A stretch of DNA of 64,000 nt from Actinomadura violacea (GCF_017573465.1 NZ_JAGEPF010000004.1:62001-126000); one strand, 5' to 3'; positions 40,952 to 51,900 are shown, counted from the first letter of the stretch. Numbers and translations: made by a program. The notes: generated from the sequence alone by a model not told the origin.

Positions 40952-43900
40952 TTGGTGGCTCCCTCGAAGGTCCAGTCGCCGGAGCCGACCTGGAAGACGG
41001 CGCGGTCGTTCTCGATGCCGACCCATTTCGCGTCCTTGGGCGCGGTGGGCCGGGTCTTGCCGCCGAACAGCGGGAACTCGACGCGGGCCGTCGTGTTGGG
41101 CGGGACGGTGGCGTCGAGCCGCACCGACTTGCCGGTGCGGCGCCACGACGCGGCGGCGCGTCCGCGCGGAGTCTCGTAGGTCGCGGCGGCGCGGGTGACG
41201 TCGCCGACGACGGCCGGGCGGACGAGCAGCGTCGCGTAGCCGATCGAGTCGCCGGTCTGCGACAGCCCCGTGAGCCCGGCGTGGAACCACTCGTCGATCG
41301 CGCCGAGCATGAAGTGGTTCTGCGAGTTCCCGGACGTCGGGCCGTCCCAGTTCTCCGTCAGCGACGTCGCGCCGTGCACGACCTGGTAGCCGTAGCTGGG
41401 GTTGCCGGTCTGGGTGGCGACGGCGTGGATGACGTCGTCGCGTCCGGCGGCCGACAGCACGCGGAACACCGACGGCAGCGCGATCTCGCCGACGGTCAGG
41501 TGGTAGCCCTTGCCGGTGATGCTCTGCACGAGGTGGCCGAGCACCTTGTCCTTGGACGCGGCGGGGACGACGCCCATGTCGAGGGCGAGCGCGTCGCACG
41601 CCTGGCTGCCGGACCCGTAGGTGCCGCCGGTCGCGTACTTGCCGTTGAACGCGTCGCCGATGTCCCCGGCGAGCTTGGTGTACTTGGCGGCGTCGTCGCC
41701 CTTGCCGATGACCTTGGCGATGGACGCCAGCGCCGTCACGGCCCGGTGGTAGCCGAACGTGGCGGTGACACCGAGCGGGGTGCTGTTGTCGAAGGTGATC
41801 CAGTCGCCGAGGCCGTAGTCGAGCAGGTTCCCCTTCGCCTTGGACGACAGGTAGTCCACGTACCGGACCATGTTCGGGTAGTAGGTGCGGAGCGTCGCCT
41901 CGTCGCCGTACGCCCGGTACATCTGCCAGGGCGCGAACACGATGACGTTGCCCCAGTTCGGGTCGTCGCGGAACCCGCCGGAGAACACGGTGTACTCGGG
42001 CGCGATGTCCGGGACGAGCCCGTCGGACGTCTGCGCCTCGGCGATGTCGCGGACGAGCTCGCCGTAGTAGGCGGTCACGTCGTAGTTGCGGGCGACGGCC
42101 GGGAAGACGAGGTTCGCCTGCTCCAGCCAGCCGAGCTTCTCGCGGTGCGGGCAGTCGGTGAGGACCGAGTACATGTTGCTCTGCACGGCCCGGTCGATGA
42201 TCCGGTGGATGTCGTTGAGCAGGCCGTTGGAGTTGGTGAACGACCCGGCGGTGTCGTTGGCGGCGCGGAGCACGATGCCGGTGACGGTCCCCTCGTCCGG
42301 CACGGACGGCAGCCCTTCGAGCTGCACGTACCGGAAGCCGTGGTAGCAGAACCGGGGATGCCAGGTCTCGGTGCCCTTCCCCGACAGGGTGTAGGAGTCC
42401 CAGATCGGCGAGCCGGTGGTGCCCTGGCTGACGGTGCCGTCGGCGTTGAGCAGCTCGCCGGGGCGCATCGTCACCTTCGTCCCGGCCGGGCCGCTGACCC
42501 GCAGCTCCGCCCAGCCGGCGAAGTTCGTCCCGAGGTCGACGACGTGCACGCCGTCCTTCGGCTGCGTGATCTTCTTGGTGTGGAAGGTGCCGGCGCGTTC
42601 GATCGGCGGGGCCATCCGCGCGGTGAGCTTCGCGGTCGGGGCGTCGCGGCGGACGGCGGCCGTCCAGTCCGCCGGGACGCGGCGGGCGTCGAAGTCCTCG
42701 CCGCCGTACCAGCCGCTGAACGTGGTCGCCCCGAGCGCGGTCTTCCACGACGCGTCCGACGCGACGACCTCGCGCGACCCGTCGGTGTAGGTGATCTCCA
42801 GCTGGCCGAGGAACGCGGGCTTCCCGTCCGAGCGGGTGAGCTTCTGGTAGCGGCCCGGCGTGGCCGGGACGTTCGCCATGCCGTTGCCGACCTCGGCCTG
42901 GATCGTGTTGCCGCCCTTGCGCAGCAGCCGCGTCACGTCGTAGGTCGAGTAGACGATGCGCTGCTTGTACGCGGTGTACGGCGGTTCGAGGACGGCGTCG
43001 CTGACCGGCCGCCCGTTCACGGTGACGTCGAGGACGCCGAGCGCCGTCGCGTACAGCCGCGCCGAGCGGACGCGCTTGCCGAGGCCGAACTCCTTCTTGA
43101 ACAGCGGGAGCGCCTCGGGCTGGGCGTGCAGCGGCGGCGGCGCCTGCTGGCCCTTGACCGTCGCGGCGGTGTCGAACGTCTTGCCGTCGTTGGAGGTCTG
43201 CACGGTGAAGTCCTCGGGGAAGTTCGCGGTCTTCCCGTCGTCGGTCATCACGTCGGTGCGCGGATAGAGCAGCACCCGGTCGAACCGCCGCTCCTCGCCG
43301 AGGTCGATCTGCACCCAGATCGGGGTAGCGAGATCCTGGTTCTCGTACTGCATGCTCGTGTAGCCGAACGGGGCGGCGTCGCTGGTCAGCGACCCGTCGG
43401 TGAGCGCCTTCGGCTCCCACTGGCCCCCGACGGTGTAGCTCTCCGACGCGGTCACCGGCGCGTGCAGCGCCACGTCCGCGCCGGACGCGCCGTCCTGCAC
43501 CTGGACCTCGGCGAGCTGCAGCCGCGACACCTTGTACGGCCAGCCCTCCTTGATCGGGAGGCCGAGCCTGGTCACGTTCAGCCGGACGTACCGGGCGGTG
43601 CGGGCGGTGAACGCGACCGTCGCCGGGGCCGGCTTCGGGTCGGACCAGGCCGGGTGGCCGATCCACTGCGCCGTCCAGTCGGACGCGGCGAGCAGGCCCG
43701 CCTCGAAGTGCGCGGGCTCGCTCCACGCGGACGCGCGGCCCCGCTCGTCCCACACCCGGACCTGCCACGACACCCGCTGCCGCGAGCCGAGGCCGCGGCC
43801 GGCGTAGGCGGCGGAGACCGCGCCGCCCGCGACCTTGCCGGAGTCCCACAGGTCGGGGCGGTGCAGCCGGGCGTCCGCGCTCGCCGCGCGGACCTGGTAC

Positions 43901-44145
43901 GCGGTCTGCGCCGCGTTGCGCGGCCCGGCGGCGAACCGCCAGCTCAGCGTCGGGTTCGCCGCGTCGATGCCCAGCGGCGACCGCAGGTGCGCGGCCTGCA
44001 GGCCGGTGGGCGTCAGCGTCCTGGCGCGGGCGGGCGCCGCCGGCGCGGCGCTCGCCGCGGACGGGAGCACGCCGGTGGCGGTCACCGCGGCGGCCGCGAC
44101 GCCGCCGGCCTGCACGAATCGTCTCCTGCTCAGCTCATTCGTCAT
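40948..44145 (-). CDS. GH78 alpha-L-rhamnosidase, Tat-exported, with discoidin-like insert
   Basis: A 1065-residue enzyme. The Tat signal is SRRRFVQAGGVAAAAVTATG. The Ig-like domain (HLRSPLGIDAANPTLSWRF) is followed by an inserted F5/8-type module (RYVRLNVTRLGLPI, VLLYPRTDVMTDDGKT), then the catalytic barrel. Motifs: DCPHREKLGWLEQ (Asp664 onward) and TENWDG with Glu931. Sequence blocks such as KAKGNLLDYGLGDW, YHLTVGEIALPSVFR and SAAGRDDVI are shared almost word for word with the GH78 enzyme at 52667-56629, so the two are recent paralogues. It starts 12 bases after the preceding gene and overlaps the next by 4 bases. Confidence 0.93.
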   Translation of the reverse strand: MTNELSRRRFVQAGGVAAAAVTATGVLPSAASAAPAAPARARTLTPTGLQAAHLRSPLGIDAANPTLSWRFAAGPRNAAQTAYQVRAASADARLHRPDLWDSGKVAGGAVSAAYAGRGLGSRQRVSWQVRVWDERGRASAWSEPAHFEAGLLAASDWTAQWIGHPAWSDPKPAPATVAFTARTARYVRLNVTRLGLPIKEGWPYKVSRLQLAEVQVQDGASGADVALHAPVTASESYTVGGQWEPKALTDGSLTSDAAPFGYTSMQYENQDLATPIWVQIDLGEERRFDRVLLYPRTDVMTDDGKTANFPEDFTVQTSNDGKTFDTAATVKGQQAPPPLHAQPEALPLFKKEFGLGKRVRSARLYATALGVLDVTVNGRPVSDAVLEPPYTAYKQRIVYSTYDVTRLLRKGGNTIQAEVGNGMANVPATPGRYQKLTRSDGKPAFLGQLEITYTDGSREVVASDASWKTALGATTFSGWYGGEDFDARRVPADWTAAVRRDAPTAKLTARMAPPIERAGTFHTKKITQPKDGVHVVDLGTNFAGWAELRVSGPAGTKVTMRPGELLNADGTVSQGTTGSPIWDSYTLSGKGTETWHPRFCYHGFRYVQLEGLPSVPDEGTVTGIVLRAANDTAGSFTNSNGLLNDIHRIIDRAVQSNMYSVLTDCPHREKLGWLEQANLVFPAVARNYDVTAYYGELVRDIAEAQTSDGLVPDIAPEYTVFSGGFRDDPNWGNVIVFAPWQMYRAYGDEATLRTYYPNMVRYVDYLSSKAKGNLLDYGLGDWITFDNSTPLGVTATFGYHRAVTALASIAKVIGKGDDAAKYTKLAGDIGDAFNGKYATGGTYGSGSQACDALALDMGVVPAASKDKVLGHLVQSITGKGYHLTVGEIALPSVFRVLSAAGRDDVIHAVATQTGNPSYGYQVVHGATSLTENWDGPTSGNSQNHFMLGAIDEWFHAGLTGLSQTGDSIGYATLLVRPAVVGDVTRAAATYETPRGRAAASWRRTGKSVRLDATVPPNTTARVEFPLFGGKTRPTAPKDAKWVGIENDRAVFQVGSGDWTFEGATK

Positions 44146-44156
44146 CGAAAGACCCT

Positions 44157-46880
44157 TCAGGCGTGCGTCGAGTGGAAGGTGAGGCGGCCGGACCCGGCCT
44201 GGAAGACGGCGTAGCCGTCCTTCATGCCGGTGAAGCGGGCGCCGCCCGGGCCGGAGACGCGGACGTCGCGGGCCGAGCGCGCCGGGACGCGGATCTCGGC
44301 GGTGACGTTGACGGGGACGTCCACCGAGAGCGAGACGCCGTTCCCGTGCCGCGTCCACCGGACGCCGACGTCACCGCGCTGGACCGGGATCGTGCCCGTC
44401 GCGCCGCTGAGCCCCGACAGCGGCGGCTGGATCCGCACGGAGGCGGACGCCGGTGCGGTCACGGTGACGCCGAGCAGCGACCGCTGCACGTCGGCGAGGG
44501 ACGTGGAGCCCCACGGGTGCGAGAAGCTCTGCCCGGTCTCGGGCGCGTCCCACGACTCCCACGTGAACGTGCCGCCGCGGGCGAGGATGTTGCCCCAGCC
44601 GGGTCCCTTGGTGTCGGTGAGGCGGGTGACGACGTCGCCGGGACGGCCCGCGTCGTCGAGCGCCTGCAGCAGCCGGTGCGCGGTCATCGGCCCCATCTGC
44701 ATGCCGAGCCCGGCGATGTAGGTGCCGATCGCCTCGCGGGACTCGGCGGGCGCGATCCCGTACGCGACCGCATAGGCATTGGCGATCTGCGAGGCGTGCG
44801 TGCTCTGCGTGCCGTCGCTCTTCAGTCCGTCGATGTAGATGCCGTCGGCGCGGCGGAGCTTGGCGTTGATGTTGCCGGTGAGGGTCCCGGCCTCCTTGCG
44901 CAGCGCCGCCGCGTCGTCGGTCTTGCCGAGCGCGTCGGCGGCGCGGGCGGTGGCGTTCAGGACGTCCACGCCGAGGACGTTGATGACGGTCCGGGCGGCG
45001 GTGTCCATGTCGTGGCCGTAGCGCATCGTCGCGGGCCAGTCGACGATGCCGTACTTGTACTGCCCGGAGCCGCCTTCGAGGTTGGTGACCAGGCCCGTCC
45101 CGGAGTCGATGTAGCGGCGGACGTAGCCGGCGACCGCGTTCATCACCGGGTACGCCTGCGCGAGGGTGGTCGCATCGCCGGACTGCTCGAAGTAGTCCCA
45201 CACCCAGCCGGGGAACATCTCGGTGTAGTCCGGGATGTCGCGCTTGCCGTCGCCGTTCGGGTAGACGGAGTTGAGCCGCCCGTCCGGCCAGTAGCGGGCC
45301 TGCGAGGCGATGAACTCGCGGATCGCCTGCCGGGTGAGCCGCCGCTCGCCGAACGCGGCCATCGCGGCGGTCGAGGTGTCGACGGCGTCGCCGAGGAACT
45401 GGCCCTTCTCCCGGGTCGGGGTGTCGAGGAACTGCGACTGCGACCCGTAGAGCGCGGACCGCGCCATCATGTCGTAGGCCGCGTTCACCCCCTTGTCGGA
45501 CGTGCGGACGGTCGCGGTGCGGTCGACGGAGTTGTGCTGCACGACCGCCGAGATGTCGTCGGGGTCCACGCCCGAGTCCGGGCCGATCTCGAAGTAGCGG
45601 AACCCTTCGTAGGTGAAGGCGCGGAACGTCTGGTCGCCGTCGCGCTGGGTGTAGCCGTAGGTCATGTCGGTGCTCTGGTTGTCGCTCTTGGAGCGCGACA
45701 CCGTCCCGTCTTCGGCGAGCAGGTATCCGGCGTGCATGTCGACGTGCCGCCCGGCCGTCCCGTCGCGGAACCGGACGACCGGCACCGCCGGGATCACCTT
45801 CCCGAAGTCGGCGACCAGCGCGCCCGACGCCAGCTTCGTCACCTTCACCGGGTGGACGGTCTGGTACGCCAGCGACGTCTCCTGCCCGTGGACGTGCTTG
45901 AACGTCGAGGTCGGGTGCGCGCCGACGACCTGCGGCGCCGCCCACGACGAGGCGTCGAAGCCGGGCCGGTCCCAGCCGAGCGGCTCGGCGGTGCCGTCGA
46001 CGTCCTCCACCCAGTCGCCGCCGTCGCCGTTGCGGCGCGGCGCCGTCTTCCACGGGCCGCGCGCCACCTTCCAGGTGCCGTCGCTGGCGACGACCTGCCG
46101 CGTGCCGTCGGCGTGGTCGATGACGAGCCGGACGAGCAGCCCCGGCTCGCCCTTCGGCCGTCCCTGCCCGGACCCGTACCAGTGGTAGACCGCGCCGATC
46201 GTCGCGTCCCGGCCCGCCTTGAGCTGCGAGGTGACGTCGACGGTCTTGTAGAACAGGTCGTCGGCGTACTCGAACGCCGGTCCCCGGTCGACCGTCGCGC
46301 CGTTGAGGCGCAGGTCGTACTGCTGGTCGGCGGAGATGTGGACGCGGGCCTTCACGATCGGCGACGTCCCGACGGTGAAGTCCTTGCGGGCGAGGGTGTA
46401 GTCGTCGGACTCGCCGGTGGTGCGGCGGATCCAGGACGCGCCCCACTGCTCGTCGCTGAGCCCGGTGTCGAACTCGGCGGTCCGCGACCACGGCGACGCC
46501 TTGCCCGTGCGGTCCCAGGTGCGGACCTTCCAGGTGTAGGACGTCTCGGCCGCCAGCGCCGGCCCTGCGTACGGGACGTACTCCTGGCTCGCGGACTTCA
46601 CCCGTCCGCTGTCCCAGACGGTCTTGCCGGACGCGTCGCGGACGGCGATCTCGTAGGCGGACTGGATCTCGCCCGGGTCGACGTCGCGGGGCCGCCATCC
46701 GAACTGCGGCGCGCCCTCGACGCTGAGCGGGCGGGCCTGGTCGCCGACGGTCAGATCGGCCGGCGCCTGCGGCGCGTGCCCCGCCTTGAGCGCGGCCTGA
46801 GCGGTCCCGGGCAGCGCCACGACGGCGGAGGCGGCGAGGACCGCGACGCCGGTGACCAGGGATGTCGAGATGCGGTGCAT
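44157..46880 (-). CDS. GH78 alpha-L-rhamnosidase, Sec-secreted, short form
   Basis: A 907-residue enzyme without the discoidin-like insert. The ATG at 46880 follows GAGGAG at 5 bases and gives a Sec signal ending AQA; an alternative ATG at 46892 would overlap the previous stop (ATGA). The accessory domains contain KARVHISADQQYDLRLNGAT and FTYEGFRYFEIG. Catalytic motifs are DTPTREKGQFLGD (Asp486 onward), the same variant as in the 37763-40951 enzyme, and WESWDAP with Glu775. It belongs to a different GH78 subgroup from the DCP-type enzymes beside it, which suggests a different linkage or aglycone preference. Confidence 0.92.
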   Translation of the reverse strand: MHRISTSLVTGVAVLAASAVVALPGTAQAALKAGHAPQAPADLTVGDQARPLSVEGAPQFGWRPRDVDPGEIQSAYEIAVRDASGKTVWDSGRVKSASQEYVPYAGPALAAETSYTWKVRTWDRTGKASPWSRTAEFDTGLSDEQWGASWIRRTTGESDDYTLARKDFTVGTSPIVKARVHISADQQYDLRLNGATVDRGPAFEYADDLFYKTVDVTSQLKAGRDATIGAVYHWYGSGQGRPKGEPGLLVRLVIDHADGTRQVVASDGTWKVARGPWKTAPRRNGDGGDWVEDVDGTAEPLGWDRPGFDASSWAAPQVVGAHPTSTFKHVHGQETSLAYQTVHPVKVTKLASGALVADFGKVIPAVPVVRFRDGTAGRHVDMHAGYLLAEDGTVSRSKSDNQSTDMTYGYTQRDGDQTFRAFTYEGFRYFEIGPDSGVDPDDISAVVQHNSVDRTATVRTSDKGVNAAYDMMARSALYGSQSQFLDTPTREKGQFLGDAVDTSTAAMAAFGERRLTRQAIREFIASQARYWPDGRLNSVYPNGDGKRDIPDYTEMFPGWVWDYFEQSGDATTLAQAYPVMNAVAGYVRRYIDSGTGLVTNLEGGSGQYKYGIVDWPATMRYGHDMDTAARTVINVLGVDVLNATARAADALGKTDDAAALRKEAGTLTGNINAKLRRADGIYIDGLKSDGTQSTHASQIANAYAVAYGIAPAESREAIGTYIAGLGMQMGPMTAHRLLQALDDAGRPGDVVTRLTDTKGPGWGNILARGGTFTWESWDAPETGQSFSHPWGSTSLADVQRSLLGVTVTAPASASVRIQPPLSGLSGATGTIPVQRGDVGVRWTRHGNGVSLSVDVPVNVTAEIRVPARSARDVRVSGPGGARFTGMKDGYAVFQAGSGRLTFHSTHA

Positions 46881-46888
46881 GGTTCTCC

Positions 46889-48808
46889 TCATTCGGCGAA
46901 GCGGTACCGGAAGCGGCCGCTCGGGGCGGCGTCTCCGCTGGTCAGGACGTCGAGAATGGCGCCGTCGCGCTGCATGTTGTCGATCCACTTGAAGTCGAGC
47001 CGCAGCGGCCGGCGCGGGTCGGCGCCGACGAGCCGCCGCGGCACCGCGAGTTCCAGCTCGTTGCCGCGCGCCGCGTAGGACACGTCCGCGACGTGCCGCC
47101 ACGACCATCCGCCGCGGCTCGCCTCCAGGGACGTCCGGTGGCCGTCGCGGACGCGGCGGTTCACCACGAACCGGAACCCCTCCCAGCCGCCGTGCTCGCC
47201 GTCGCCGTGCTCATCGGCGCCGCCGATGTCGAGGAAGAGCAGCATCCAGTTGCGGCCGTCCGCCGGCGTGAGGGGTTCGCGGGTGCGGGCGTAGAAGTAG
47301 AGGTGCTCGCGGTCGCGGGCGACCTTGGCGGCGATGATGTCGTTGCGCCCGCTGGTCTCCACGTACGGTCCGGCGCCGCCCCAGCCGGGGTGGTCGCGGT
47401 GCGCGGTGTCGCCGATGTGGTCGCGGTATTCCGGGCCGACGTCCTGCCAATCCTCGAACCGGCCGTTCACCGGGATGGTGCGCTGCGCGGTCGGGCGGGG
47501 CAGCGGGCGGACGCCCTTGAAGCGGCGGATGTTGGCGACGAGCTGGTAGTAGTAGGCGTCCTGGTAGGCGTCGCCCTCCGGGAAGCCGCCCTCGGGGCCG
47601 CCGCGCAGCGGCTCGATGTCGCGGCTGTGCTCCCAGTCGAACTGGTCCACGAACACGACGGGCGCGTCCACGCCGTTGAACGACGTCATCCGCTGGGCGA
47701 CCCATTCGTTCCAGCCGGTCACGAACACGAACTCCGGGTCGGTGGCGAGCGCCCGGCCCCACTGCTCCTGGACGTTCAGCCCCTCGGGGGTCCGGGACCG
47801 GTCGGCGGCCGGCTCGCCGCCGCGGGCGCTGCGGCCGAGCGCGCGCGGCTCGCTCATCGCGCCGAGCCGTCCGTCGACGGCGTTCTGCGTGACGCCCACC
47901 GTCATCTGCTCCGCGGCGCCGGACGCGTCGCGGAACACGTGCTGGGGGCTGACCTCCAGCCAGCCCCACTGGTTCGGCTTCGCGGGGCCGGTGAAGTAGC
48001 TGGGCTGCGCGGAGCGGAAGGTGAAGAAGGAACGGATCTCGTCCACGCCGTCGCCGAGCAGGTCCGGGTCGGCGAGGATCAGCGGCTTGCCGTCCCAGCG
48101 GAACCACAGGTCCGCGTGGACGCCGGGCTTGTAGAGGTCGGCGTACAGGTCGGAGACGACCTGGCGGGGCGTGCCGAACGGCGCCAGGAACGCCACTTGC
48201 GGGGTGGTGCCGCCGTCCGCGCGGACGGCGGCGAACGTGTCGAGCAGGATGCGGTAGTTCGAGCGGTAGGTGAACCCGTTGGTGACGTCGAAGACGACCG
48301 TGTCGACGCCCGCGTCCGCGAGCATGGTGGCGTGCCTGCGGATGACCCAGGCGTCGTCGGAGAGGTAGTAGCCGAAGTACGGTTCGGCCCAGTGGTGGAA
48401 GTGCCCCATCGGGCCCCACGCCGGATCGTCCCCGTCGTGGATCGCGCCGGGGTCCGCGGTGAGGATGCGGCTGATGTCATGGGGGCCGCTGGTCGAATGC
48501 TGCCCCAGCCACAGGAAGTAGAAGACGCCGACGAAGCGATCCTTGCGGGGGCCTCCGACGTCCTCGTGCAGCGGCAGGGACCGGCCGAGCCCGTCGGTGG
48601 CGGCCCAGGTGTCGCTCATCGTGTCCCACCCGGGGGCCGGCGCGCCGGCCTGCGGGCCGCCGTCCGCGCGGGCGGGACCCGCGATGACGCCGGGCAGGGC
48701 CAGCGACAGCGACAGCGCCGCCGCCCCGGTGCCCGCCGCGCGCAGCACGTCGCGGCGGTCGACACCCGGCCTGTCCTGAGCGCCGGGCGTGCCGTTGGAA
48801 CCGGTCAT
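46889..48808 (-). CDS. GH71/99-like hydrolase with C-terminal CBM9-like domain, Tat-exported
   Basis: A 639-residue protein with a Tat signal (DRRDVLRAAGTGAAALSLSL). The TIM-barrel part has VGVFYFLWLGQHSTSGPHD, AEPYFGYYLSDDAWVIRRHA, MLADAGVDTVVFDVTNGFTY and VFVTGWNEWVAQR, the pattern of the GH71/GH99-like domain, whose members include endo-alpha-mannanases and alpha-1,3-glucanases. From about residue 430 a beta-sandwich resembling the CBM9-like fold follows (PVNGRFEDWQDVGPEYRDH, WEGFRFVVNRRV, LDFKWIDNMQRDGAILDVLT). Family membership is fairly clear but the substrate is not. GGAGG lies 8 bases before the ATG. A hairpin lies upstream. Confidence 0.8.
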   Translation of the reverse strand: MTGSNGTPGAQDRPGVDRRDVLRAAGTGAAALSLSLALPGVIAGPARADGGPQAGAPAPGWDTMSDTWAATDGLGRSLPLHEDVGGPRKDRFVGVFYFLWLGQHSTSGPHDISRILTADPGAIHDGDDPAWGPMGHFHHWAEPYFGYYLSDDAWVIRRHATMLADAGVDTVVFDVTNGFTYRSNYRILLDTFAAVRADGGTTPQVAFLAPFGTPRQVVSDLYADLYKPGVHADLWFRWDGKPLILADPDLLGDGVDEIRSFFTFRSAQPSYFTGPAKPNQWGWLEVSPQHVFRDASGAAEQMTVGVTQNAVDGRLGAMSEPRALGRSARGGEPAADRSRTPEGLNVQEQWGRALATDPEFVFVTGWNEWVAQRMTSFNGVDAPVVFVDQFDWEHSRDIEPLRGGPEGGFPEGDAYQDAYYYQLVANIRRFKGVRPLPRPTAQRTIPVNGRFEDWQDVGPEYRDHIGDTAHRDHPGWGGAGPYVETSGRNDIIAAKVARDREHLYFYARTREPLTPADGRNWMLLFLDIGGADEHGDGEHGGWEGFRFVVNRRVRDGHRTSLEASRGGWSWRHVADVSYAARGNELELAVPRRLVGADPRRPLRLDFKWIDNMQRDGAILDVLTSGDAAPSGRFRYRFAE

Positions 48809-48857
48809 GAGGGCGACCTCCAGTTCAGTTCGTTCGGCTTGCGGTGTCCGCCGGGCG

Positions 48858-48903
48858 GGGCCGGGGCGGGCCGTGCCCGCGGGGGCGGCGGCCGCCCCGG
48901 CCC
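48858..48903 (-). terminator. Hairpin between GH106 copy 2 and the GH71/99-like gene
   Basis: A perfect 12-bp stem (48858-48869 with 48892-48903) with a GC-rich 22-base loop begins 8 bases after the GH106 stop on the minus strand. It is a likely terminator or attenuator, and the remaining 49 bases up to the next start could hold a promoter. Confidence 0.5.
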
Positions 48904-48911
48904 TTCCCGGC

Positions 48912-51900
48912 CTACGGCCGTACGGAGAAGCCGCTCATCTGCACGTTGGCGTTGACGGAGTCCCAGCTCCTGGTGACGGCGATGCGCACGTACCGGGCGC
49001 TGACCTTGTCGAACGTGGTCGTGCCGCCCTCCTTGGGCGTGTCGGTCGCGGTGGCGACGGTGCGCCACGTCCGGCCGTCCTGCGAGACCTCGACGGCGTA
49101 GTCGCGCGCCCCGTAGTTGGAGCGGCCGCCGACGACGACCGAGCCGATCTCGACGGGCGCGCCGAGGTCGACCCCGTACCGCACCGGGTCGTTCGCGGTC
49201 GGTCCCTGACCGGCGGCGCGGCCCCACGACACCCAGAACGTGCTCGCCGAGCCGTCCACGGCGAGCTTCGCCGGGTAGCGGTCCTGGCCCGCGTCCGCGA
49301 TCACCCGCGGGAACGGCGCGCCGCCCGGGTTGAGCGCGAGGTCGCCGGAGTGCCGCAGGGTCACCGCGGTCTCGGCGGACGGCCCGGCGTCGCTGCGCGC
49401 GGTCACCTTGAGCGTGCTGGTGCCGGACGAGACGCCCTTGTCGCGCACGTCGATCGGCACCGTCACCGAGCCGCCCGCGGGCACCGCGACCTTGCCCTGC
49501 TGCGGCTTCGCGGTGATCCCGTCGGCGCCCGACGCGGCGACCGTCACGTTCGCCGTGCGGCCGGAGGCGTTGGTGACCAGCACGTTCGCGCGGTTGTAGC
49601 CGCCGTCCGCCAGCGGCAGCTCGGGTTCGAGCGCCTCGGCGGCCAGCACCGGCCGGTCGCCGCCGGTCGCGGTGAGGGTGAGCGGGCCGAACAGCCCGTA
49701 GTCCATCGGCGCCCGCGAGGACGCGCCGGTGCCGGGCGCGACCCGGACCGCGTTGAGCAGCGTCGAGGCGACCCGCACGGTGATCGTGTTGTCGCCCGGC
49801 CGCAGGTACCGGCCGACCTGGACGTGCCGCAGGTCCGCCTGGTCGAGCGGCGGCAGGTCGTGCCCGTTGACGTTCACCCGGACGGTGTCGACCGGCGTGC
49901 CGAGATCGAGTTCGGCGGCGTCGATGCCCTTCCAGCCGTCGTCGAGCGTGACGTGCGCGGTGTAGGTGCCGACGCCCGACACGTCCTTCAGGTCCACCGG
50001 GTAGCCGCCGGACGTGGTGATCGCCGACCAGGCGGGCAGCGCGCCGTTCTCCCCGGCCTTCACGGTGACCGGGCCGAGCGTCTTGTGCGCGGTGTCGCCG
50101 GGCAGGCCGGACGCTCCGGGGCCCCACGAGTCCACCGACAGCGACCACTCGTTCAGCTTCACCGGCTGCGGGACGGCCGCCGTCCCCTGCTTCCCAGGCC
50201 GGCCGGGCTTGCCCTGGCCGGGGAAGGTGGCGTCGTGCCGCGGCGTGACCGCGATGACCGTGGCGTCGTTCCCGGCGAGCCGCACGGGAACGGTGACCGT
50301 CCCATGGCCGGTCGTGTAGTCCGTGATCGGGGTGATCTTCCCGGTCCAGGTGTCGAGCTTGTAGGGGACGCCGTCGCCGGTCAGGGTGACGGTCTGCGCG
50401 GTCGTGGTGTTCGTCTGGTTGTACAGGTAGTAGTAATCGGTCGAGCCCGCCTGGCGGCGCACGTCGAGGAGCGCGCCCGAGCCGTCGTGCGGCGTCGCGG
50501 CCGGGGCGACGCGCAGGCGGCGCAGCGCGTCCGGCGCGTCCGCCTCGCTCGCCGCCCGCACCACGGTCCGCTGCCGGACGAGCTGGGACATCACCGAGGT
50601 GAGCCGCGCGTCCTGGCGGCCCGCGTCGCCGTCACCGGGCACCGCGCTCGGCAGGTCTCCGACGATCACGACGGGCAGGCCCTGCCGGGCCAGCTTCAGC
50701 AGCTTCTCGGCCGCGGCCACCGGCATCGTCTTCTGGTCCTTCAGCAGCACCGCGTGGTAGGCGGAGCCGTTGCGGAACAGGGCGCCGCCGGAGTAGGAGG
50801 CGTCCTTGCGCCGGAGCTGCGCCGGGCTGAGGTACTCGTAGGTGTAGCCGGACGACGCCAGCGCCGAGGAGTCCTGGATCAGCTTGTTCGACCCGGACCC
50901 GGTGGTGCCGGTGCCGTTCATGCCGAAGTCCTGCCAGTACACGGCGAGGTCGAAGCGGGGCTTGCCCTGCCGCAGCACGAGCTGCATCCGGGCGACGCTG
51001 TCGTTGATCGCCCGGTAGTCGGCCCAGTTCGGGCCGCCCTTGTCGCCCCACGCCTCGGAGTAGGAGGTGTTGCCGCCGTAGGTCATCCCGGGCCACACCG
51101 ACGACGGTCCGGCGCCCGCGGGTCCCCGGCTCAGGTACGGGAAGCCGTGCCAGACGACCTGGTTCACGCCGCCGGCGAAGCCGCGGTAGACGGCCTGCAG
51201 GTTCGAGGCGTCCGACCCGGCGCCCGCCGTCGAGCCCCACACCGTGCCGGAGAACGCGCAGCACTCGTCCGACACCACCGGCTGCCCGGACAGGTGCGCG
51301 CCCGTCGCGACGACCCGGTAGTCCTGCACGTTGCTGTAGGCGCCGACCGACTGCCCGAACGCCAGCGACTCGCCCTCGGGCACGTCGATGTGGGACGCGG
51401 CCTCGAAGACGTCCACCGGGATGCCGTACGGCTGGATGCGGGTCTTGATGTGGTGCTTGTGCGCCCATTCGCGCAGCACGTCGAGGCGGTTGCGGATGTA
51501 GAGGTCGCTGAGCGTCTGTCGGTAGTCGGTCCGGACGCGGGCGCCGACGCCGCCGCCGAAGTCGAAGAACGGCTTGTCGGTGATGCCCTGGTCGCCGGCG
51601 CCGGCGAGGGCGGGCAGCACGTCGACCGGCGAGTAGCCGCGCAGCTTCGTCCACTGGCCGACCAGCTCCGACGTCCACTTCTGCGTGGAGCCGAGCTCGA
51701 GCGAGTCCTCGAACAGGTCGGTCTCACCGATCCGGGCGAGCAGCTTGCGCACGTCGGAGGTGAGGATGTTCTTGTCGTAAAAGTCGGTGGTGGCCTTCGC
51801 GCCGGCCTCGCTGAACGGGTCGAGCGCGTAGTTGGTGCCGGTCGCGGTGTAGCCGGTCAGGGACTGCCCGCTGGGCGTCTGGTAGAAGGCGATCAGCGCG

